A DNA stretch of 64,000 bases from Thiohalocapsa sp. (GTDB lineage Bacteria > Pseudomonadota > Gammaproteobacteria > Chromatiales > Chromatiaceae). This document shows positions 35,351 to 44,195 of this stretch, in pieces. Under the pieces are notes generated by a model. It ran no database searches and was not told the DNA's origin. It was given only the letters and a program-made list of their open reading frames with translations. Location: the NCBI RefSeq assembly GCF_022340605.1, contig NZ_JAJDNQ010000081.1, positions 1 through 64,000 on the forward strand, read 5' to 3'. Every line of letters begins with the position of its first letter. Position 1 is the stretch's first letter. Position numbers and translations under genes: made by a program.

Positions 35351-35522
35351 GGTACGGAGTACGGAGTACGGAGTACGGTGGCGGAACCCGGTCCCTCGGC
35401 AGGCAACGAGCCGTGGTCCGTACCTTCGACGTCCTTGGGACCGGGCAGCAACGATTGTCTTTGCGGGCACCGCGAGACTCGCGCCGGCCGCCCTCGTACT
35501 CTGTACCCCGAACTCCGTACTT
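35351..35522. repeat. GTACGGA-armed palindrome (family D) inside operon
   Basis: The left arm is GGTACGGAGTACGGAGTACG plus one more unit (7-bp period); the right arm carries CGTACTCTGTACCCCGAACTCCGTAC. The core of about 120 bp contains a shorter pair (GTCCGTACC and others). It separates the ATP-grasp and alpha-E genes, which are usually adjacent. Confidence 0.8.
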
Positions 35523-35532
35523 CTGCTTACCT

Positions 35533-37017
35533 TCATTCCGCCAACACCCAAGTGTCCTTGCTCCCCCCGCCCTGCGAGGAGTTCACCACCAGCGAGCCCT
35601 TGGTCATCGCCACCCGCGTCAGGCCGCCCGGCACCACGTCGATGCCGTCGCCGTAGATGATGAAGGGGCGCAAATCCAGGTGGCGGGATTCCAACTCGCC
35701 GTCCAGGTAGCAGATGTGGCGGGAGAGCTGGACCACGGGCTGGGCGATGTAGTTGCGTGGGTCGGCCTGCACCTTGCGGGCGAATTCGGTGCGCTGGTTG
35801 GGTGTGGAGCTCGGGCCCATCAGCATGCCGTAGCCGCCGGACTCGGCGACGGCCTTGACTACCATGCGCTCCAGGTTGTCGAGCACGTAGGCACGGTCAT
35901 TGGCGTGGGTCATCTGATAGGTGGGCACCTGTTTGAGGATCGGCGCCTCGCCCAGGTAGTAGCGGATGATGTCCGGTACATGGGCGTAGACCGCCTTGTC
36001 GTCGGCGATGCCGGAGCCCGGTGCGTTCACGAGCGCGACGTTGCCGGCGCGCCAGGCGTTGATGACGCCGGCGACGCCGAGCACCGAGTCGGCGCGGAAC
36101 ACCAGCGGGTCCAGAAAGGCGTCGTCCACCCGCCGGTAGATGACGTCGACCCGTTGCAGGCCGTGGGTGGTCTTGAGGTAGACGCAGTCGTTCTTGCAGA
36201 CCAGGTCCCGCCCCTCGGCCAGTTCCACGCCCATCTCCTTGGCCAGGAAGGTGTGCTCGAAATAGGCCGAGTTGAAGATGCCCGGCGTCAGCACGACGAT
36301 GTTCGCCCGGTCCTTGCCGCGCGGCGACAGGTGCCGCAGCGCCTGCAGCAGCAGGGCAGGGTAGTGCTCCACGCGGCGCACCCGGTAGCGCTCGAAGAAC
36401 TCCGGCAGGATGCGCCGCTCCACGACGCGGTTCTCGATCATGTACGACACGCCCGAGGGCGTGCGCAGGTTGTCCTCCAGCACCAGGTAGCGGCCTTCCT
36501 CGTCGCGGATCAGGTCCACGCCGCCGATGTGGGTATAGATGTCGTGCGGGGCGTCGATGTCCATGATCTCGCGGCAGAAGTCCTTGCCGCGGAAGATCAG
36601 CTCCGGCGGCAGCACCCGGTCCTTGAGGATGCGCTGGCCGTGATAGAGGTCCTTCAAGAACAGGTTCAGCGCGCGGATGCGCTGCTTCAGCCCCGCCTCG
36701 ATGTGCGCCCATTCCGCGGCCGTGATGATGCGCGGCAGGATGTCGAACGGCCAGACCCGCTCGATGCCCTGGTCCGAATCCGAGTAGACCGTGAAGGTCA
36801 CCCCCTCTGTGTGCAGCGCCAGGTGCGCCTCCCGCGCCTTGTCGCCGAGCAGGTGCTGCCCGGCGCGCTGGATGTGCTCCCACATGGGCAGGTAGTGCTC
36901 ACGGGGGCGGAAGTCGTCTTGGTAGAACTCGTGGTAGGCCGAGATGGTGGGACTGCCGGCGGTCGCGCTGCGCGCGTCGAGGCTGCGAAAGGACTGACTC
37001 TGGAAGGCGGTTGACAC
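35533..37017 (-). CDS. Circularly permuted ATP-grasp type 2 protein (DUF404/DUF407)
   Basis: 494 residues. Family landmarks: YHEFYQDDFRPREHYLPMWEHI at the N-terminus, YLVLEDNLRTPSGVSYMIENR (ATP-grasp core), VVLTPGIFNSAYFEH, and C-terminal ESGGYGMLMGP and SSQGGGSKDTWVL. ATP-grasp enzymes form amide bonds via acyl-phosphates; this subfamily is tied to alpha-E and transglutaminase genes. The start is GTG. No clear ribosome-binding site. The operon is split by a family D repeat. Acceptor and donor substrates are unknown. Confidence 0.94.
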   Translation of the reverse strand: MSTAFQSQSFRSLDARSATAGSPTISAYHEFYQDDFRPREHYLPMWEHIQRAGQHLLGDKAREAHLALHTEGVTFTVYSDSDQGIERVWPFDILPRIITAAEWAHIEAGLKQRIRALNLFLKDLYHGQRILKDRVLPPELIFRGKDFCREIMDIDAPHDIYTHIGGVDLIRDEEGRYLVLEDNLRTPSGVSYMIENRVVERRILPEFFERYRVRRVEHYPALLLQALRHLSPRGKDRANIVVLTPGIFNSAYFEHTFLAKEMGVELAEGRDLVCKNDCVYLKTTHGLQRVDVIYRRVDDAFLDPLVFRADSVLGVAGVINAWRAGNVALVNAPGSGIADDKAVYAHVPDIIRYYLGEAPILKQVPTYQMTHANDRAYVLDNLERMVVKAVAESGGYGMLMGPSSTPNQRTEFARKVQADPRNYIAQPVVQLSRHICYLDGELESRHLDLRPFIIYGDGIDVVPGGLTRVAMTKGSLVVNSSQGGGSKDTWVLAE

Positions 37018-37431
37018 GGCGGGGGTTTGGTCGTGACGCGTGCTGCGGATACCGGTTGCGACGCTCGAAGGTTAAGCAAATTGTGCGCCAAGACCGCGAA
37101 TGGCTTTGCCGTCGGATCGCGCGCAGAGCGCGGTTGGCCCCAGGCGTGCGAATCCGCGCACGCATCTGCTCCCGCATGCACGCCCGGGACCGAGGCCTCG
37201 GCCTGCTCTCGGGGCGCGTGCCCAGTGACCGCCTAAACGAGTTGCGCCGGATTGGGGCGGTGCGCCGCTTTCTGGTGCAAGGCTGAAGCTGGCTTCCGTC
37301 AGGCTGCATCCGAAATCCCAATACTTTGAACCGATGCCATTGGCTGGTTGTGGGTCTTTCGCCGCCATAACCTAGCGCGCAACTGCGGTGCATCGGGCGC
37401 CGCGGCCCGGATCGATCAGGAGTCCGAGCCC
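37018..37431. other. Divergent intergenic region, ATP-grasp operon / mqo
   Basis: About 410 bp without a supportable gene. It should carry promoters for both flanking units; no convincing boxes or repeats were identified. It is one of the few long gaps in the window free of the repeat families. Confidence 0.5.
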
Positions 37432-38826
37432 ATGACAGCCTCGACCCACTCCGACTGCGTCATCGTCGGCGGCGGCGTAACCGGCACCGCGCTGCTCTAC
37501 GAGCTGGCGCGGTTCACCGACCTCAAGCGCCTGTTGCTGCTGGAGCGCCGCGAGCGCCCGGCGCAGGTCAACTCTCACGCTCACAACAACAGCCAGACCA
37601 TCCACTTCGGCGATATCGAGACCAACTACAGCCTGGAGAAGGCGGCGGCGGTGAAGCGCACCGCGTCGATGATCGTCAACTACGCCACCAAGCTGCCAAG
37701 CCGCGAGCGCGACCGCATCATTCATCGCATGCCGAAGATGGTGCTTGGCGTCGGGGCACGGGAGTGCGGCTACCTGCGCGGGCGCTTCCAGGCATTCCGC
37801 GATCTGTATCCGCGCATGCAGCTCCTGGAGCGTCACGACATCGCGGACCTGGAGCCCAACGTCGCGCTGGTGGACGGTGCCTGGCGCAAGGAGGAGATCG
37901 TCGCCACCGGCACGCCGGACGACTACTGCGCCGTGGACTTCCAGGCGCTGGCGGAGTCGTTTTCGGCCCAGTGCGTGCGCATCGACCGCGCGGCCGACCG
38001 GCATGTCAGCCAGCTCTACGGCACGGCGGTGTCGGACATCGCCAAGGACGGTAACGACTACGTGCTGCAGACGAGCCGCGGCCCTATGCTGGCGCGCTCC
38101 GTGGTGGTGTGTGCCGGCGGGCACTCGCTGCTGATGGCGCAGCAGATGGGCTTCGGGCTGGAGTACTCCTGCCTGCCGGTGGCGGGGTCGTTCTACTTCG
38201 CCCCGGAGGCGCTGAACGGCAAGGTCTACACGGTGCAGAACCCGAAGCTGCCGTTCGCCGCCGTGCATGGCGATCGTGACATCGTCACCGACGGCAAGAC
38301 CCGCTTCGGCCCGACGGCGCTGATGCTGCCCATGCTCGAGCGCTACAACCGCGCCACCATCCGCGACTTCTTCCGCGTGCTGAACCTGGACCGGGACGTG
38401 GTGGCGACCCTATGGGACCTGATGAAGGTCCGCGACGTGCGCAATTACGTGCTGCGCAACTTCCTCTACGAGGTGCCCGGCCTGAACCGCCGGCTGTTCC
38501 TGCGCGAGATCCGCAAGATCGTCCCGGACTTGCGCGTGCGGGATATCGAATACGCCCACGGCTACGGCGGCGTCCGCCCCCAGCTCATCGACCGCCGCAC
38601 CCGCGAGCTGAAGATGGGCGAGGTCAAGATCCTCGACGGCCACGGCATCGTTTTCAACATGACGCCGTCGCCCGGCGGCACCAGCTGCCTCGGCAACGCC
38701 GAGCAGGACATGCGTCTGGTGGCCGAGCACCTGGGGGCGCGCGTGGACTGGACCGCCTTCGAGCGCGAGCTGCTGACCGGCCACGACGACACCCGCGGCG
38801 TGCCCCCGCTCGCCGCCGCGAGCTGA
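37432..38826 (+). CDS. mqo: FAD-dependent malate:quinone oxidoreductase-like enzyme
   Basis: 464 residues. The N-terminal FAD motif CVIVGGGVTGTALLYELAR and the following ERR acidic cap, SHAHNNSQTIHFGDIETNYS, and the C-terminal IVFNMTPSPGGTSCLGNAEQD identify the Mqo family (membrane-associated oxidation of malate to oxaloacetate with electrons to quinone). CAGGAG precedes the ATG. It stands alone. Close relatives include 2-hydroxyglutarate oxidases, so the substrate is a family inference. Confidence 0.88.
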   Translation: MTASTHSDCVIVGGGVTGTALLYELARFTDLKRLLLLERRERPAQVNSHAHNNSQTIHFGDIETNYSLEKAAAVKRTASMIVNYATKLPSRERDRIIHRMPKMVLGVGARECGYLRGRFQAFRDLYPRMQLLERHDIADLEPNVALVDGAWRKEEIVATGTPDDYCAVDFQALAESFSAQCVRIDRAADRHVSQLYGTAVSDIAKDGNDYVLQTSRGPMLARSVVVCAGGHSLLMAQQMGFGLEYSCLPVAGSFYFAPEALNGKVYTVQNPKLPFAAVHGDRDIVTDGKTRFGPTALMLPMLERYNRATIRDFFRVLNLDRDVVATLWDLMKVRDVRNYVLRNFLYEVPGLNRRLFLREIRKIVPDLRVRDIEYAHGYGGVRPQLIDRRTRELKMGEVKILDGHGIVFNMTPSPGGTSCLGNAEQDMRLVAEHLGARVDWTAFERELLTGHDDTRGVPPLAAAS

Positions 38827-38850
38827 CCCGAGGGCGGCGGCGTGAGGGCG

Positions 38851-39060
38851 CCGAGTTGTACTCGGCTCCTGGGGGCGCCGACTTGCAGTCGGCCGCGCCT
38901 GCCGCGGGCTCGATGCCCGTGGCAGGCGCCGTGCGGCGGTTGGAAGGGGCAGCTGCGGTTGGCGCGCTGACGCCGCCTGCGCGGCATTGAGCCGCGCCGG
39001 CGGCGCGCCGAGTACAACTCGGCGCTCCGGGGCGAGTGCAACTCGGCGCTCCCGCGGACC
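38851..39060. repeat. Composite palindrome (family H, copy 1), about 210 bp
   Basis: Nested inverted repeats: GCCGAGTTGTACTCGGC and GCCGACTTGCAGTCGGC on the left, GCCGAGTACAACTCGGC and GAGTGCAACTCGGCGC on the right, with GGGCTCGATGCCC and GCGGCATTGAGCCGC in the core. Same design at 45193-45395, also just after a plus-strand gene. Confidence 0.8.
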
Positions 39061-39123
39061 TTGATATGCATAATAATCCCCGGACTGGAGAGTCACGGGG
39101 CACACAGCGTCATCGAGAAGACA

Positions 39124-41598
39124 ATGCCAAATCCGCAGTTGGAACTGGCACGGGCGTTCATTCGCGATACCGACCACAGCGTCTTCCTGACCGGCAAGGC
39201 CGGTACCGGCAAGACCACCTTCCTGCACGCGCTGGCGCGGCGCCCGCCCAAGCGCATGATCGTCACCGCGCCCACCGGCGTGGCGGCGATCAACGCCGGC
39301 GGCGTGACCCTGCACTCCTTCTTCCAGCTGCCGTTCGGCCCCTTTGTGCCCGGCGGCGAGACCGAGCGCCAAGCGGCGGCGCACCGGCTGAACCGGCAGA
39401 AGCGCGACATCATCCAGAGCCTGGACCTGCTGGTGATCGACGAGATCAGCATGGTCCGCTGCGACCTGCTCGACGCGGTGGACTTCGTGCTGCGCAACCA
39501 GCGCCGCTCCAACCTGCCCTTCGGCGGCGTGCAGCTCCTGATGATCGGCGACCTGCATCAGCTCGCGCCCGTGGTGCCCGGGCAGGATTGGGGCATCCTG
39601 CGAGAGCGCTACGAGTCCGGCTATTTCTTCAGCAGCAAGGCGCTTCAGAATACCCGGGTGGTGCAGATCGCCCTCGAGCACATCTACCGGCAGTCCGACG
39701 CGGACTTCATCGAGCTCCTGAACCTGGTACGCGACAGCCGGCTGGACGATGCGGCCCTGGCGCGGCTCAATTCCCGCCACATTGAGCGGTTCCAGCCGGA
39801 CGACGCGGACGGCTACATCACCCTGACCACGCACAACCGCGGCGCCGATCGCATCAACGAGGCACGCCTGCATGCGCTTGCCGGCAAGCCCCACACCTTT
39901 ACGGCGCGCATTGAGGGGGACTACCCGGCCCACAGCTATCCCACCGCCGAAGCGCTGACTCTCAAGCAGGGCGCCCAGGTCATGTTCGTGCGCAACGACG
40001 GTGCGGCGGAAAAGCGCTACTTCAACGGCAAAATAGGCACCGTCACGCACCTGGAGCGAGAGCGCATCGTCGTGCAATGCGCTGGCGACGGCAGCGAAAT
40101 CGACGTCGAGCCGGTCACCTGGGATAACATCAAGTACACTATTGACCCGCAGACCAAGGAGATCACCGAGGAGGTCATCGGTACCTTCATCCAATACCCG
40201 CTGCGCCTCGCCTGGGCCATTACCATTCACAAGAGTCAGGGCCTGACGTTCGAGCGGGCCATCATCGACGCCGGTGCCGCCTTCTCTCACGGGCAGGTCT
40301 ACGTTGCCCTGAGCCGCTGCAAGACCTTCGAGGGCATGGCGCTCAGCACGCCGATCCCACGCCGGGCGGTCATGACCGATCAGCGTGTGGCGCACTACTC
40401 CGCCGAGGCGAGCCGTCATCCGCCCACCCGGGAACAGCTCGATCAGGCGCGCATCGCCTACCAGCAGCGGCTGCTGCTGGAATGCTGGGACTTCGACGCT
40501 CTCGGCGCCCGGCTGCGGCGGCTCCTCGGCGTGCTGCGCGACAATGAGCGCGTCCTCGACGTGAGCGGCGCGCACGACATGGACGCGCTGGAGCGGCAGA
40601 CGCTGGAGCAGGTGGTCGGGGTCGGCGCCAAGTTTCGCCACCAGCTCCAGTCACGGTTCCGGGCCGACCTGCCGCCGGAAGACGACGACCATGTCCAGGA
40701 GCGCGTGCGCAAGGCGTCCGCCTATTTCGACGAGGCGCTGCGGGAGGGGCTGGTCCCGTGGCTCGATGCCTTCGCGTTCGACACCGACAACCAGGCCCTG
40801 CGCAAGACGCTCCGCCAGGCCGTTGACGAGCTGCGCAAGGTCCTGACCATCAAGACCGCCTGCATCGAGAGCTGCCGCGAGCGCTTCTCGACGTCCGACT
40901 ATCTTGCCGAGCTGGCCAAGGCCGGCATCGACGCCGAGGCCGGCGGGCCGCCGATGCAGAAAGGGCCGGCCCGGCGACCGGACGACCAGCTGCCCGATGC
41001 CAACGACGACAGCCTGCTGGCGGCGCTGCGGCGCTGGCGCGCCCGCACGGGGGAAGCGGAAGAGCGCGAGGGCGTAACCCGCTATCGCATCCTCACCCGC
41101 GCCGTCCTGCGGCAAATCGCCGAGACCCTGCCGGACAGTCCCGAGGCGTTGTGCAGGATCAAAGGCATCGGCAAGCGCACCGTCGAGCGTTATGGCAAGG
41201 AGGTGCTGGACATCGTCTCGGACCACTGCCGGCGCAACGACATCGACCCGACGACCCGGCCCGGGGCCGCCCGAGAAGCCAAGACCAAGGCAGGCGCAGC
41301 AGAAGGCGATACCCGATTGGCCAGCTATCGCCTGTACCAGGAGGGCCTGAGCATCGAGGAGATCGCCAGCCGCCGCGGGCTCAAGCCCACCACTATCGAG
41401 GGCCACCTCGCCCACTACATCGGCACCGGCGAGGTCGCGGTCACGGACTTCATCGGAGAAGACGAGCTCGCGCGCATCAGCGCCGCGCTCGCCGAGACGG
41501 GGGCGGCAGGGCTCAGCGCGGCCAAGCAGGCGCTCGGCGACGACTGCTCCTACGGTGAGCTCAAGATGGTGCAGGCCCACCTGACGCGGGAGCGCTGA
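39124..41598 (+). CDS. Pif1-like helicase with HRDC and helix-turn-helix domains
   Basis: 824 residues. The N-terminal SF1B helicase has Walker A G24-KAGTG-K30-T, Walker B VIDEISMV, the motif GDLHQLAPVV, and the late motifs ITIHKSQGLTFERAIID and VYVALSRC of the Pif1/RecD2 group. A linker of about 200 residues is followed by an HRDC domain (about 640-715, LPDSPEALCRIKGIGKRTVERYG) and a C-terminal HTH module (RLYQEGLSIEEIASRRGLKP, TIEGHLAHYI) as in RecQ-linked HTH_40 domains. It should unwind DNA 5-prime to 3-prime, perhaps at G-quadruplexes or D-loops. Start MPNPQLELARAFI; upstream frame is repeat. Confidence 0.9.
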   Translation: MPNPQLELARAFIRDTDHSVFLTGKAGTGKTTFLHALARRPPKRMIVTAPTGVAAINAGGVTLHSFFQLPFGPFVPGGETERQAAAHRLNRQKRDIIQSLDLLVIDEISMVRCDLLDAVDFVLRNQRRSNLPFGGVQLLMIGDLHQLAPVVPGQDWGILRERYESGYFFSSKALQNTRVVQIALEHIYRQSDADFIELLNLVRDSRLDDAALARLNSRHIERFQPDDADGYITLTTHNRGADRINEARLHALAGKPHTFTARIEGDYPAHSYPTAEALTLKQGAQVMFVRNDGAAEKRYFNGKIGTVTHLERERIVVQCAGDGSEIDVEPVTWDNIKYTIDPQTKEITEEVIGTFIQYPLRLAWAITIHKSQGLTFERAIIDAGAAFSHGQVYVALSRCKTFEGMALSTPIPRRAVMTDQRVAHYSAEASRHPPTREQLDQARIAYQQRLLLECWDFDALGARLRRLLGVLRDNERVLDVSGAHDMDALERQTLEQVVGVGAKFRHQLQSRFRADLPPEDDDHVQERVRKASAYFDEALREGLVPWLDAFAFDTDNQALRKTLRQAVDELRKVLTIKTACIESCRERFSTSDYLAELAKAGIDAEAGGPPMQKGPARRPDDQLPDANDDSLLAALRRWRARTGEAEEREGVTRYRILTRAVLRQIAETLPDSPEALCRIKGIGKRTVERYGKEVLDIVSDHCRRNDIDPTTRPGAAREAKTKAGAAEGDTRLASYRLYQEGLSIEEIASRRGLKPTTIEGHLAHYIGTGEVAVTDFIGEDELARISAALAETGAAGLSAAKQALGDDCSYGELKMVQAHLTRER

Positions 41599-41626
41599 CC
41601 ATCGGGCGCGGTATCAAGTGGGCACG

Positions 41627-41953
41627 CTACACCCTGACCAGGCGTTCCAGCAGCACGGATCTCAGGTCCCGCCGGCCATCGAGCACGGCCATGATCAGCA
41701 CCGCGTCCCGCTCGATCCGGTAGACGATTCGCCAGGGTTTTTCGATGAGCTCGCGGTATTGATACACGTCGATTGCGCGCAGTTCCGGCACGACGCGGCC
41801 GCGTTGCGCATTGTCCGATAGGGTTTCCGCCCGCGCCTGCAGCCGATCCAGCACGGCGAAGGCGTTCTCGAGGTTGTCCTCGGCGATGTAGCCGACGATG
41901 GCATGGAGGTCGCGCCGGGCGGTGCGGGTCCAACTGACCGCTCGCTCAGCCAT
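41627..41953 (-). CDS. ParE/RelE-family toxin
   Basis: 108 residues. Helical N-terminus (SWTRTARRDLHAIVGYIAEDN), then LRAIDVYQYRELIEKPWRIVYRIERDAVLIMAVLDGRRDL, the beta-sheet core of ParE/RelE toxins. The group cannot separate gyrase-targeting ParE from mRNase RelE by eye; the YRELIEKPWRIVYRI stretch is more ParE-like. Downstream of and overlapping (8 bp) its antitoxin. Converges on the helicase gene. Confidence 0.88.
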   Translation of the reverse strand: MAERAVSWTRTARRDLHAIVGYIAEDNLENAFAVLDRLQARAETLSDNAQRGRVVPELRAIDVYQYRELIEKPWRIVYRIERDAVLIMAVLDGRRDLRSVLLERLVRV

Positions 41954-42233
41954 CGCGCTCGTCGCGCAGCGCCTGCAGCCGCTGCCGCAGCTCCGCGAAG
42001 ACCTCTGCCTGCGGCAGCGTGTCCCCACTGCTGACGTCCCGCTCACCCTCGGCCATCAGCTTCAACATCAGCATGGCGCGCTCGCGCGCCTGGTACTGCG
42101 CGTAATCCTGCACCACGGCGCGGGCACGACCGTTCTGGGTCAGGACCAGCGTGGTGGGCTCATCGCGGACCTGGTCCAGCAGCCGGCTCGCGTCAGCCTT
42201 GAATTGACTCAAGCTCAGCACATTGTCAGTCAT
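41946..42233 (-). CDS. Phd/YefM-family antitoxin
   Basis: 95 residues from MTDNVLSLSQFKADASRLLDQVRD, the Phd/YefM fold that binds operator DNA, with a hydrophilic C-terminal tail (AEVFAELRQRLQALRDERDG) expected to wrap the toxin. An upstream in-frame ATG at 42257 is possible but lies in the operator-like repeat. First gene of the pair; autoregulated in known systems. Confidence 0.88.
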   Translation of the reverse strand: MTDNVLSLSQFKADASRLLDQVRDEPTTLVLTQNGRARAVVQDYAQYQARERAMLMLKLMAEGERDVSSGDTLPQAEVFAELRQRLQALRDERDG

Positions 42234-42240
42234 CGCGTCG

Positions 42241-42264
42241 AACCAAATTCGATTCAAATTCGGT
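42241..42264 (-). promoter_or_regulatory. Possible antitoxin operator/promoter
   Basis: AACCAAATTCGATTCAAATTCGGTT: two CAAATTCG copies 12 bp apart, with AACC/GGTT inverted ends, in an AT-rich patch 8 bp before the antitoxin start. Position and symmetry suit an autorepressor site. Confidence 0.5.
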
Positions 42265-42382
42265 TCTCGACGCTACGCCCGTCAAGTAGCGGCGTCAAGC
42301 GCCGAGGGGCGAGCCTTCGCGGCGGCGTGCGACAATGCCGCCGATACCAACCTGACCCACGGCCGCCCCCAAGAACTCCGAC

Positions 42383-43885
42383 GTGAACCCCCTCAAGCGC
42401 CTCGCCTCCCAGACCGCCGTCTATGGCCTCAGCAGCATCATCGGCAGGTTCCTCAACTACCTGCTGGTGCCGCTCTACACCTACACCTTCGTGCCGGCGG
42501 ACTACGGCGTCGTCGCCGAGTTCTATGCCTACATGGGCTTCCTGGCGGTGCTGATGACCTTCGGCATGGAGACGGGCTACTTCCGCTTTCGTTCCAAGGG
42601 CGACGACGACCCGAGCACAGTGCTGGCGACAGTGGTGCGGTTCCTGGTGCTCGCCAACGGCGCGATGCTCCTGGCGGCGGTGGTATTCCAGCAGTCCGTC
42701 GCGGACCTGCTGCGCCACGCCGACCACCCGGAATACATCTGGTGGGTGGCGGCGATTCTGGCCATGGACTCGGTGGGCAACGCCGCCTTCGCACGGCTGC
42801 GGGCGGAGGACAGGGCGTTTCAGTTCGCCGGCATCAAGCTCATCGAGATCGGCGCCAACATCGGGCTCAATGTCTTCTTCATCGTGCTCTGCCGGCACGC
42901 CTACGAGGCGGACCCAAGCTCCTTCCTCGGCCAGATCTGGAACCCCGAGATCGGCGTCGGCTACGTCTTCATCTCCAACCTGGCGGCGAGCGTGCTCAAG
43001 CTTTTGCTGCTGACGCCGCAGTTCCGCGGCGCGCTGACGGGCTTCGACCGTGCGCTGTTCAAGCGCATCCTGCGCTATTCGCTGCCCATGGTGGTCATCG
43101 GCACCGCCGGCATCGTCAACGAGATGCTCGACCGCGCCGCGCTCAAGTACCTGCTGCCGTATGACGACGCCACCAACATGGCGCAGCTCGGCATCTACAG
43201 CGCCTGCTACAAGCTCTCCATCCTGATGACGCTCTTCATCCAGGCGTTCCGCTATGCCGGCGAGCCGTTCTTCTTCAATTACGCCAGAGAGCAGAACGCG
43301 CGCCAGGTGTACGCGCTGGTGCTGAACTGGTTCGTCATCTTCTGCGTGTTCATCTTCCTGTTGGTGACGCTGTACCTCGACGTGTTCCAGTACTTCGTCG
43401 GCAGCGCCTACCGCGAGGGACTGCACGTGGTGCCGGTGCTGCTGCTGGCGAATCTGCTGCTCGGCGTCTACGTGAACCTGTCCATCTGGTACAAGCTCAC
43501 CGACCGCACCCTGATGGGCGCCTGGGTGTCGCTCACCGGCGCCGGCATCACCGTGATAATCCTGTGGCTGCTGGTGCCTCGCATCGGCTACGAGGGCGCC
43601 GCATGGGCGCATCTCGCCTGCTACAGCGTCATGGTCGCGCTGTCCTATGGCCTCGGCCGGCGCTACTACCCGGTGCCCTACGACGTGCCGCGGGTCGCGG
43701 GCTACATCGTGCTGGGGCTCGGGCTCTACGGCGCCGGCCGCTGGCTCACCACCGACCTCGGCTGGCACCACCTCGCCGCTGGCAGTGTGCTCATGGCGCT
43801 CTACCTCGCCATCGTCGCCCTCGCCGACGGCCGCAGCCTGCTGCGCCGGCCCCGGGCCCGATCCGAAGCGGGGGCTGCCCTGTGA
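42383..43885 (+). CDS. Polysaccharide flippase-like membrane protein (Wzx/MATE superfamily)
   Basis: 500 residues with about 12-14 membrane segments. Opens LASQTAVYGLSSIIGRFLNYLLVPLYTYTF, the N-terminus of polysaccharide_synt/MurJ-like exporters of lipid-linked oligosaccharides. The start is a GTG without a strong ribosome-binding site. No glycosyltransferases are beside it, so its glycan is unknown. Followed by two family G repeats. Confidence 0.88.
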   Translation: MNPLKRLASQTAVYGLSSIIGRFLNYLLVPLYTYTFVPADYGVVAEFYAYMGFLAVLMTFGMETGYFRFRSKGDDDPSTVLATVVRFLVLANGAMLLAAVVFQQSVADLLRHADHPEYIWWVAAILAMDSVGNAAFARLRAEDRAFQFAGIKLIEIGANIGLNVFFIVLCRHAYEADPSSFLGQIWNPEIGVGYVFISNLAASVLKLLLLTPQFRGALTGFDRALFKRILRYSLPMVVIGTAGIVNEMLDRAALKYLLPYDDATNMAQLGIYSACYKLSILMTLFIQAFRYAGEPFFFNYAREQNARQVYALVLNWFVIFCVFIFLLVTLYLDVFQYFVGSAYREGLHVVPVLLLANLLLGVYVNLSIWYKLTDRTLMGAWVSLTGAGITVIILWLLVPRIGYEGAAWAHLACYSVMVALSYGLGRRYYPVPYDVPRVAGYIVLGLGLYGAGRWLTTDLGWHHLAAGSVLMALYLAIVALADGRSLLRRPRARSEAGAAL

Positions 43886-43892
43886 GCGGGAG

Positions 43893-43960
43893 CGTCGGGC
43901 CTTCTCACGTCGGCCCGACCTACCGCGCCCGTAGGTCGGGCTGAGGCACGAAGCCCGACA
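43893..43960. repeat. Two family G palindromes back to back
   Basis: GTCGGGCCTTCTCACGTCGG...CGACCTAC then GTAGGTCGGGCTGAG...AAGCCCGAC. The 235 bp to the next gene otherwise look featureless. Confidence 0.75.
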
Positions 43961-44195
43961 TGGCGCTCGAAGCCAATGCCGGAGCGTGGGGCCCAGAGCA
44001 CCCTCGCCATGCTGCACCCGGCGTATGTCCGCCCCCGTTGCTCGCCGGGATGCTGAACCCAGGTCAATGCACCGCGCGTGTGTTGCAGCAATAGTACTGT
44101 TGCGTAACCGTCAGCGGTCATGCGCCGCGCCTTGCTTGGCGCGGTCGGCCCGGATGTGTTGCGTGATCGCTACAATTCACGCAAGGGGACAGAGC

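Noticed and set aside
38410-40641. 743-residue minus-strand open frame opposite mqo and the helicase
   Set aside because: Runs across two unrelated genes and a palindrome on the opposite strand; a GC-driven shadow.
42254-44017. 587-residue minus-strand open frame opposite the flippase
   Set aside because: Its sequence is His/Glu/Val-rich shadow of transmembrane codons; no start signal.
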